DNA from: Salvia splendens | Taxonomy: Eukaryota > Streptophyta > Magnoliopsida > Lamiales > Lamiaceae | Direction of reading: 5' to 3' | DNA: 64,000 nucleotides | Assembly (NCBI RefSeq): GCF_004379255.2 | Contig: NC_056043.1 | Coordinates: forward strand, 2,480,001 to 2,544,000 | Shown here: one piece after another, positions 56,438 to 64,000 of the stretch | How positions within the stretch are numbered: the first letter of the stretch is position 1 | Layout of the letters: every line of letters starts with the position of its first letter | Made by a program: the position numbers and the translations under genes | Notes under the pieces: generated by a model | What the model was told of the DNA's origin: nothing | What the model saw: the letters and a program-made list of their open reading frames with translations, nothing else | Databases searched by the model: none

Positions 56438-57923
56438 TTAGGTGATATCAAAGAGTGCGCGTAGTGGCACTTCGTCCACTACACACAACTCTGAGCTATC
56501 CCTAAAGACCTTTATCCTATGTCCATTGACAAGAAAAGGTATGGAATTTGGTGCACTTCCCTGGATTTCAACTGCTCCGTTTGCTCGAAGTCCCATGATG
56601 ATGTAAGGCCCAATCCATTTAGACTTTAACTTTTCAGGCATCAACTTGAGCTTGGATTGAAACAAAAGGACTTTCTGTCCTACCCTGAGTTCCTTGACCC
56701 GGAGATTTTTATCATGCCAAAGCTTAGTTTTTTCCTTATACCACATGGCAGATTCATAAGACTCAAGCCGTAACTCTTCCAGTTCCTGGAGCTGCATCTT
56801 CCTCTCTTCTTCACAAGCCTGCGGATTCATGTTGATCTCTTTGACCGCCCAGTATGCTCTGTGTTCGATTCCCACGGGTAAGTGGCACATTTTTCCAAAT
56901 ACCAACCTATATGGTGACATACCAATAGGTGTCTTATAAGCTGTCCTATAAGCCCATAATGCATCATCCAGTCTCTTACTCCAATCCTTCCTAGACGGGT
57001 TCACCGTTTTTTCGAGAATGGCCTTTATCTCCCTATTTGATATTTCTGCCTGGCCATTGGACTGAGGATGATAAGGCGTAGACAACCTATGGTGGACTCC
57101 GTATTTCTTCATGAGAGCCTCTATTGTACGGTTCTTAAAATGGGTTCCTTGGTCTGAGATGACAGCCCTAGGGATCCCGTACCTGTTGAAAATGTTAGAC
57201 CGCAGAAATTTGGCTACTTCCACAGCTTCGCAGGAGGTCGTAGCTTTTGCCTCTATCCATTTCGAAACGTAGTCCACCGCCACAAGTATGTATGTATTCC
57301 CATATGAAGATGGAAATGGACCCATAAAGTCCATACCCCAAACATCGAAAATCTCACAAACAATCACCGGAACTTGTGGCATTTCGTCCCTTCTAGAAAT
57401 TCCTCCAATCTGCTGACACCTTTCGCAATTCTGGCAATTCGAATGCATCCTTATGTAATGTAGGCCAGTAGAAACCACTGTCTAGAACCTTCCTTGCAGT
57501 CTTCCTAGGTCCAAAGTGACCCCCACAAGCTAAAGCATGGCAATGATTCAGCACATCCCTTTGCTCCCACTCCGGAATGCATCTCCTAATTACCTGGTCA
57601 GCTCCCATTTTCCACAAATACGGATCGTCCCAAAAGTAGTATTTGGCTTCACTTTTTAATTTCATCTTCTGGGCCCGGGAAATTTCGTCGGAACTGGGCA
57701 CTTCTCTAGTGACCAAGTAATTTGCTAGATCAGCGAACCATGGCTCTGCATTCGCCTGGCATTTCCTTTTTTCAGCATCTCCTGGACCTGTTGCTGCCAT
57801 TACTTCTTCCCAATTGATAGGTCTAGGAGAATCGTTTAAAATAATAAAGATGTTCTTCCGGGAACGCATCAGGTATGCTTCATCCGTCTCACCTTGGTAA
57901 ATGCGACTCAGGTGATCAGCCAC
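56438..57923 (-). pseudogene. Athila integrase region, frameshifted
   Basis: In the first frame (57,923-57,393) come the end of RNase H (ADHLSRI) and the integrase zinc-binding region ([34 protein letters not shown]). The frame then shifts near 57,420-57,480, and the second frame (57,478-56,438) carries [10 protein letters not shown] and the catalytic core: D in [11 protein letters not shown] in [11 protein letters not shown], and E in [14 protein letters not shown]. The DDE residues are present, but the zinc finger is split between frames, so no single functional protein is encoded. Confidence 0.85.
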
Positions 57924-57959
57924 CTGTTCTCCGTCCCCTTCTTGTCTCTGACTTCCCAG

Positions 57960-59341
57960 TTAAACTCCTTGTAACAGTAACACCCTTCGGATCAACCTCG
58001 GCTTAGACTCCTTCTTTGCCAGTAAGTACTTTATTGCAGCGTGATCTGTGAAGACTATCACCCTCGACCCGAGCAGATATGGTCGAAATTTTTCAAAGAG
58101 TACACGACTGCCAACATTTCCTTCTCCGTGGTGTCGTAATTTTTCTGGGCTTGATTTAGCGTTTTTGACGCATAGAAAATCACGTAACTTTTTCCATCAA
58201 CTCTTTGACCTAGCACCGCCCCTACTGCATAGTCACTCGCATCGCACATGATTTTCAAACGGCAAACCCCAATCAGGTGCTCTGATGATGGGGGCAGATA
58301 TTAATCTGTCCTTCAGCAGCTGAAAAAGCCTTAATGCACTCCTCATTAAAAACAAACTCAACATCGTTATGCAACAGATGAGTGAGTGGCTGAGCAATTT
58401 TGGCAAAATCTTTTATAAATCTCCTGTAGAATCCTGCGTGACCTAGGAATCCCCTCACTTCCTTTTGATTTGTCGGGTGGTGGCAGTTTCGATATCACGT
58501 CCACTTTTGCTTGGTCCACCTGTATGCCCCTTTCCGATACCACATGCCCCAGGACAATTCCTTCAGGGACCATGAAGTGGCATTTCTCGAAATTCAAAAC
58601 CAAGTGCTTCTCTTGACATCTTCTCAGCACTACATCCAAGCTCGCCAGACATGAATCAAATGAATCCCCGTATACAGTGAAGTCGTCCATAAAGATCTCG
58701 ATGCAATCTTCCAGCAGGTCTGAGAAATACTCATCATACATCGTTGAAAAGTGCCTGGTGCATTGCAAAGGCCAAACGGCATTCTCCGATATGCATACGT
58801 TCCGAACGGACACGTGAAAGTTGTCTTCTCCTGGTCCTCGGGGTCCACGTAAATTTGGAAATACCCACTATATCCGTCCAAGAAACAGAATATTGCTTGC
58901 CTGCTAATCTCTCCAGCATCTGGTCAATGAACGGAAGGGGAAAATGGTCTTTCTTGGTTGCCTCATTCAATTTCCTGTAGTCAATGCACATCCTCCAACC
59001 GGTGACTAGCCTGGTCGGTACCAACTCATTCTTGTCGTTCTTGACAACCTGGATTCCCGACTTTTTGGGTACCATGTGTACTGGGCTAACCATTCACTGT
59101 CTGGTATGGAATAAATGATTCCTAGGGATAACAACTTCAATACCTCCTTCAATACCTCTTCCCTCATATTGGGATTCAATTTGCGTTGAGGGTCTCTGCA
59201 GGGTTTCGCTCCTTCATTTAATCGAATGTGATGCATGCACAGATCAGGGCTAATCCCTACCAAGTCAGAAAGTGTCCAACCAATAGCGCTCTTATTCCTT
59301 CGGATGACTTTCAGCAGCTCCTCTTCCTGTTCCTTGATCAA
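57960..59341 (-). pseudogene. Athila reverse transcriptase / RNase H region, multiply frameshifted
   Basis: Ty3-type RT is recognisable in pieces over several frames: HHIRLNEGAKPCRDPQRKLN (59,2xx), [20 protein letters not shown] (58,9xx), [20 protein letters not shown] with [13 protein letters not shown] (58,8xx), the catalytic box EIFMDDFTVYGDSFDSCL (58,7xx), GFLGHAGFYRRFIKDFAKIA (58,4xx), then RNase H (CDASDYAVGAVLGQR, FYASKTLNQAQKNYDTTEKE, FTDHAAIKYLLAKKESKPRL). At least five frame changes occur between 59,341 and 57,923. Real decay and uncorrected long-read indels would look the same here. Confidence 0.85.
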
Positions 59342-60065
59342 GTTGCTGTGATAATCACCGGAAAAGTCTCATTCGCCTCAAGGTAAGCATACTTTAGGCC
59401 TGGCGGAAGTGTTTTCAACTCCTTCTTGGGAACATCTTTTTCCTGGGGCAGGGGTTCTTTTCTGCTGCTCCCAGTCGTCATCCCCTTAGTCGATCCAGGA
59501 AGATCTTCCTTGCTTGCCCCATAAAGTGTCTCCCTCGATCTGGCTAGCTCGGGCTTGGTGCAAAATTCCAGAATTGCTTCTGCTAGCTCTTCATCTGACA
59601 ACTTGCTCGTATTCATTGCTTGGCACCAACTGGCCACCTCCTTATCAACAGCATGACTCATCTCTGAGTTCTCAATCTGTCCCTGCATTAATTCAGTCTC
59701 GAGGTATTCCTGGACCAAGGGGTTAATGATATCTACAGAATGCCATATTTTCAACATCAAGTGGCCTTTCTTCATTGCCTCATCTATGCTGAATGTATAT
59801 TTATCACCCATTGTAATCGAGACAGATAGTACCATCAAAGACATCAATGATAGTCTTAGCAGTTCGTAGGAAGGTCTCCCCCAATAATACTTCGCCAGAC
59901 TCTACAGACTCATTATCGCTCATCTTAATCACATGGAAGTCAGCCGGGGGTACAGGAAGTCGTGTACCTTGACTATTACGTTCTCGAGCACTCCTTCAGG
60001 GCAGATGCATGACCTGTCCGCCAATTGGATCACAACCTTCGTATCCACCATACCTACTCCCACTA
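59338..60065 (-). pseudogene. Athila protease domain and PR-RT linker (partial)
   Basis: Read from the gap edge: VVIQLADRSCICPEGVLENV, KVHDFLYP, then in another frame DFHVIKMSDNESVESGEVLL. This is the retropepsin-like block of Ty3/Athila polyproteins. YTFSIDEAMKKGHL and a charged linker (59,847-59,338) leading to RT follow. The active-site end of the protease and all of gag lie in or beyond the gap. Confidence 0.75.
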
Positions 60066-60144
60066 NNNNNNNNNNNNNNNNNNNNNNNNNNNNNNNNNNN
60101 NNNNNNNNNNNNNNNNNNNNNNNNNNNNNNNNNNNNNNNNNNNN
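60066..60144. other. Assembly gap (79 N)
   Basis: A run of 79 unknown bases. The left flank is Athila protease and the right flank is a receptor-kinase exon reading toward the gap. Neither flank continues across, so the true gap is probably far longer than 79 bases, or the join is wrong. Confidence 0.98.
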
Positions 60145-60629
60145 GCATTTTCCGATCCCCGGCCTCCGCCACCTTGAACCGGACCCAATCCGTACAGCCC
60201 GACTCCCCATCCGCACCGGAGGGCGACATCACCTGCGCATTTCCCGGTTAGGAGTCCAGCATTATACATCCGAATGCATAGACGGTCTTGATTGAAACGA
60301 CGGTGGAAGGGCTTCTTTGATGCGACAAGTCTGGGCGCCCGGTAGCCTAGAACACCGGCATCGAGGATCTGCTCAATTGGTGCCCAGATTGGGTCCATGA
60401 GACGGTGCAGCAGAAGTCAGCATACACGGGCGTTGAGGTCGGGCCCTTCGAGTAATACGTTTGCTGCTTTGAGGTTGCCCCCATGAGGCATGGCTTCAGG
60501 TCGAAATGGAGATCAGTTCAGGGCCACTTGCAACTACTACGGCTATCTGAGGCTCTGCGGCCCCACGTCAAGGCCGGCCCCTTCTTTCTCGGCCGATCTG
60601 CAAACGATAGGTTCGTTGAGTCGGAAACA
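60145..60629 (-). pseudogene. GHR1 kinase C-lobe exon with many small indels
   Basis: Fragments in three frames give the expected order: RPRKKGPALTW, NLKAANVLLEGPDLNARV, LLHRLM, IEQILDAGVLGYRAP, ASKKP, LLTGKCAGDV, TDWVRFKVAE, GRGSEN. Between them are single-base insertions, deletions and local scrambles about every 20-60 bases, with internal stops. Just upstream, the neighbouring exons of the same gene are flawless. This density of 1-base indels next to an N run looks like unpolished long-read filler, more than a biological pseudogene. Confidence 0.75.
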
Positions 60630-63600
60630 CAGAGACACCATAAGTAATTCACATTGTACATAAACAATTATGAAAATAATTCCTCCATCTGTCCCAACGA
60701 AGATGATCCACTTTCCTTTTATGTCTATAGCAACGAAAATGGCCCATTTCTAATAATGGAAACACTATATCTCTACTTTATTCTCTCTACTTAACACACA
60801 AAACAACACTGCATAAAACCATGAAAGTTGTGACAAGTGAAACACCAACCAATCATTACTTAATAAGGAAATCAAGATCTCATCTAAGTCTATGATGATT
60901 GGTGACCGTGTCGATCACGGGCTTCATAAATTTACGATGCAATCACACGAACCACATCCACGCCAAGCACACGTTACGAATACATACAACATTGTAAGCA
61001 AAAGAAGACGGTAAATTGTCCGAAAAATAGAGGCTAGGAGTGTTACCGTAGAGGAAACTCGCGAGATCTCCGGGAGAAATGTAGTCGGAAAGGATGAGCT
61101 TCTCGTGTTGCGTGGGGCCCCAGTAGTACCCTCTCAGCCCCACCACATTCGGATGTCTGATGTTGGAAAACTTCTTTGCTTCTCTAGCAAACTCCTTCCT
61201 CTGCTTAGCAACTCCTTCCCTCAACCACTTCACGGTCAAGAGCATCCCGTTCTCGAGAGTCGCTCTGTAGGACGTCCCGTGGCTGCTCCGTCCAAGGACT
61301 TCCGCTGGGGCTCGCGACAGCTCCTCAGCAGTGAACGAGACAGTGTCGTCGAGAAAGTACAGCTCTCCCGCCAGGCGGTCGGGAGATCCGGCTTCTAATC
61401 TCGAGAGGCTCTCCATAGTGTACGAATCACCGGATTCAGGGGACCGCGAGAAGTGGCTGGTCTTTGATGGGGAGAAACCGGTTAATGCCGCCAGTTTCTC
61501 CTCAGGGTCGATTATCTCCGACGACGACCCTTTCCTCGATCTCGCGAGATCCCCGGCCGAAACGTGCAAGCCACTAGAGCGGTCCTGGCCACCTACGCTC
61601 GATGGATTCGTTGAAGTGCGGCTGACGTCTTTCGTCGTCGCAACAGGGGACGGCCTCTTGGATTTTCGCTTGTGACGGATGAAAACGACAAGCAGGATCA
61701 GAATGGTCAAGGCTGCCACACATGAAACCACGATTGCCACGATAACGATAGTTCTCGGATGATTATTTCCAGCTTGGCCTTGTCTCGGTCCCGGAGGAGG
61801 ATTAGGGAACTGCAAGGCGGAGTTGCCAGGGTAGAACGAAGACAACGGGAACCTCCTCAGGTTATCCGGGACAACACCCGAGAGATCATTGTAAGAAGCA
61901 TTGAAGCTTACGAGACTATCAGACAAGTTCTCTGGCAGATGCCCAGTGAAATGGTTCCCGGAGATGTCCAACGAGCTTAGCCTCGTGAGATTAGCAAACG
62001 AGCTAGGCAACGACCCCGAGAAATTGTTTCTTCCGACGTTGAGCCTTTCAAGTCCAGTGATCAAACCGAATCCATCAGGCAACTCACCACTGAGCCCATT
62101 GTCAGAGAGATCAATAGCAAGAAGATTAGTAATGTTAAAGAGAGGCGAGAACTCGATCGTTCCAGAGAAGGCATTGCCCTGCAGGTGGAGTTTCGCAAGA
62201 GTCTCGGACATCAAAAGGGAAGGCAAAAGAGGCCCTCCTAATCCGTTGAAGCTGAGATCGAGAGTGGCGAGTTTTGGAAAACGCGCGATGGCTTTAGGAA
62301 GGGGACCATTGAGGGAATTGCACGAGAGGTTAAGGTGATTCAGACGCAGAAACTGAGCCGTCGCCTCTGGAATAGGCCCGGTCAATTGGTTTTGGCTCAG
62401 ATCAAGGATCTCGACTTTCTCCCATTTAACCAACCTAGTCAAGTTTCCTTGGAAGTTGTTTCTTGACATGTCCATCACAGCACAGCTTCCCGTCAGCAGC
62501 GGAAGCTCACCCGAGAGCTGATTAGACGACAGGTTGAGAGTGTGCAACGTCGTTGAAGTAATCAAACTTATATGCCCTGTCAAGTAGAACAAGGTAGCTT
62601 TCGCATCACTTAATTCACAAGTGCATAAGATCATAAACAGTTGCTAAAACAAGAAAAGCAAACACAAAATATCATATCCAATAATAATTAACACTAAAAA
62701 TTCATACCTAATTATGAACGTTAGATCAAAAATAAGAACAGAAACAGTTACTAAAACAAGAAAATCAAATGATAGTTTTGTCAAGAAAAAGATCCTTACA
62801 TGCTCAAAACATAGTTATAAAACCGAGACGACATCTTAACTTATCATATCAAATCAAGCAAACCGAACGAGCCCTAAACATCATATGGCAATCCAACAAT
62901 AATCAACTCTACAAATCCATGCCTAAATTATGAACATTGGATAAAACACAAAAACATAAATAGTTAATAAAACATGAAAATCAAATGATAGTTTTGTAAA
63001 GAAAAATATCCTTACAAGCTCAAAACATAGTTATAAAACCGAGATGACATCTTAACTTATCATATCAAATCAAGCAAACCGAACAAGCCCTAAACATCAT
63101 ATGGCAATCCAACAATAATCAACACTACAAATTCATGCCTAAATTATCAATATAAGTTAAACATTCACAATTTTCTCAATGTACCTGAGAGGTTATTCCT
63201 ACTAAGGTCCAGCTCAGTCAGAACCAAAGAGTCTCCTTTCAGAAGGTTGTTCGGAACAGGGCCAGAAAACCCGTTGTTGCCAAGTTTAAGGACTTCAAGA
63301 TCGTAAACGAAATTGAAGCCAGGCAACTCCCCAGACAGCTGATTGTAGCTCAAATCCAAGACCTTCAAGCTCCCAAAAGCCTGTGCATCGCCACCACCAA
63401 CGAGCGATCCTACTATTCGATTGTGGCTGAGATTCAAATACTTAAGAGATGAAGAAACACCTCCTAGAAACTTCTTATGATCCTCAGCAGGATTAACTAG
63501 CAAATTCCCACTGAGATCAACATGACTAGCATTAGTGAGCATCAAGAACAAAGGATCAACCTTGCCATCGAGCATGTTCCCATGTAAGTCGAGCACATCA

Positions 63601-64000
63601 AGTTTATTCATCAGCTCCAAACCGTTCGGGATGCCCTTTGTGAACCCGTTCAACGACAGATTGAGATACACCAAACTCTCCAGCCTCGTCAAGGATGAAG
63701 GTATGGGGCCGGATAGGGAATTCCGGCTCATGTCTAGAGACCTAATCGAGGCGAGGCCAGAGATTGAGTCCGGAACAGCACCAGAGAAGTTGTTTCCAGC
63801 CAAAGACAGATTCTTTAAACTAGCAAGTTTACCAATCTCAGATGGCAACGAAGAGGATAACAAATTATCAGAAACATCAAGATACTCGAGGCTCTTGAAG
63901 TCGCCTAGGCTTCGTTCTAACTTTCCAGAGATGGAATTGTTTGCAATCGAAAGCTTCACGAGCATTGTGAGATTAGAAAACACACCCAAATCCACATCAG
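60145..64000 (-). CDS. GHR1: LRR receptor-like kinase, GHR1 type (partial; both ends missing)
   Basis: Plasma-membrane LRR pseudokinase-type receptor. Arabidopsis GHR1 acts in stomatal closure (ABA/H2O2, SLAC1 activation). Exons (-): 63185-64000 and onward, 61047-62576, and a damaged kinase exon 60145-60629 (acceptor TTTGCAG then AT-CGG-CCG). The first two give about 15-20 LRRs (NNSISGKL, LDVSDNLLSSSLPSEIGKLA), an extracellular end YNDLSGVVPDNLRRFPLSSF, a membrane helix (TIVIVAIVVSCVAALTILIL), the family phrase RKGSSSEI-DPEEKLAALTGFSP, and the kinase N-lobe (SRAPAEVLGRSSHGTSYRAT, LTVKWLREGVAKQRKEFARE, LRGYYWGPTQHEKLILSDYI). The 5' exon(s) leave the window, and the final part of the kinase is lost at the gap. 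The donor after SFLY-G and the acceptor restore D-RP in phase. Confidence 0.88.
60641..61046 (-). other. GHR1 intron with a Stowaway-like segment
   Basis: Intron between the two kinase exons. At 60,681-60,790 it has CCTCCATCTGTCCCAACGAA followed by GATGATCCACTTTCC. This resembles the terminal sequence common to plant Stowaway/Mariner MITEs. A matching second end was not found. Confidence 0.4.
62640..63150. repeat. ~216-bp tandem repeat in a GHR1 intron
   Basis: A block around AATCAAATGATAGTTTTGT, ATCCTTACA.GCTCAAAACA and CATATGGCAATCCAACAATA is repeated with a period of about 216 bp (62,761 versus 62,977) at over 90 percent identity by eye. A third, more diverged partial copy begins near 62,640. 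Confidence 0.85.

Larger units (their letters stand above)
50248..60065 (-). mobile_element. Athila-like Ty3 retrotransposon, 5' end lost at the gap
   Basis: Order on the minus strand: protease (60,065-59,850), linker, reverse transcriptase and RNase H (59,341-57,960), integrase (57,923-56,438), a large extra ORF after pol (55,833-53,217), long 3' UTR, 3' LTR (51,743-50,248). An extra ORF downstream of integrase plus a long 3' UTR is the Athila (plant 'env-like') layout. The pol frames are broken in several places. The gag and 5' LTR are missing; they should lie to the right but the sequence ends at the N run. The left end abuts the copia fragment. Confidence 0.88.

Overview
This is nuclear DNA of a eudicot plant. 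The evidence is spliced genes with GT-AG introns, a chloroplast-targeted photosystem I subunit, plant-type DDB1, NBP35 and ABCC genes, and AT-rich spacers filled with plant transposons. The proteins look like a dicot, possibly an asterid, but the sequence alone does not settle the species.

Layout. Positions 1-32,000 are the gene-rich half: the 3' end of a DUF632-family gene (+), a complete 26-exon ABCC1/ABCC2-type vacuolar transporter (-), NBP35 Fe-S scaffold ATPase (+), a complete 19-exon DDB1 (-), PSI subunit PsaK (-), and a decayed plastid purine-biosynthesis gene, AIR synthetase/PurM (+). ABCC and NBP35 diverge from a shared spacer of about 1.45 kb; NBP35 and DDB1 converge. I rebuilt ABCC (1620 aa), NBP35 (359 aa), DDB1 (1089 aa) and PsaK (130 aa) exon by exon, and all four stay in frame from start to stop.

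Positions 32,000-60,000 are mostly mobile DNA: a 3.4-kb CACTA element, a 3.66-kb solo LTR, a tRNA-derived SINE, a PIF/Harbinger element carrying only a Myb-like ORF1, the 3' half of a Ty1/copia element, and an Athila-like Ty3 element that appears inserted into the copia. The Athila runs into a 79-N gap. On the far side (60,145-64,000, -) is a GHR1-type LRR receptor kinase whose kinase exon is riddled with small indels next to the gap; its 5' end leaves the window.

The most interesting structure is a dispersed PIF/Harbinger family. One element (23,776-25,782) carries only the transposase, with two Trp-to-TGA stops. A second (44,887-46,885) carries only an intact ORF1. The two share termini, subterminal DNA and a promoter/leader. 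A third, internally deleted relative (30,881-31,851) sits inside the last exon of the AIR synthetase gene. An apparently very young TRIM retrotransposon with identical LTRs sits in ABCC intron 11.

How the genes relate: these are unlinked housekeeping functions (vacuolar detoxification, cytosolic Fe-S assembly, CUL4 ubiquitin ligase, photosynthesis, purine synthesis, stomatal/stress signalling). Apart from the shared ABCC/NBP35 spacer I see no sign that they act together.
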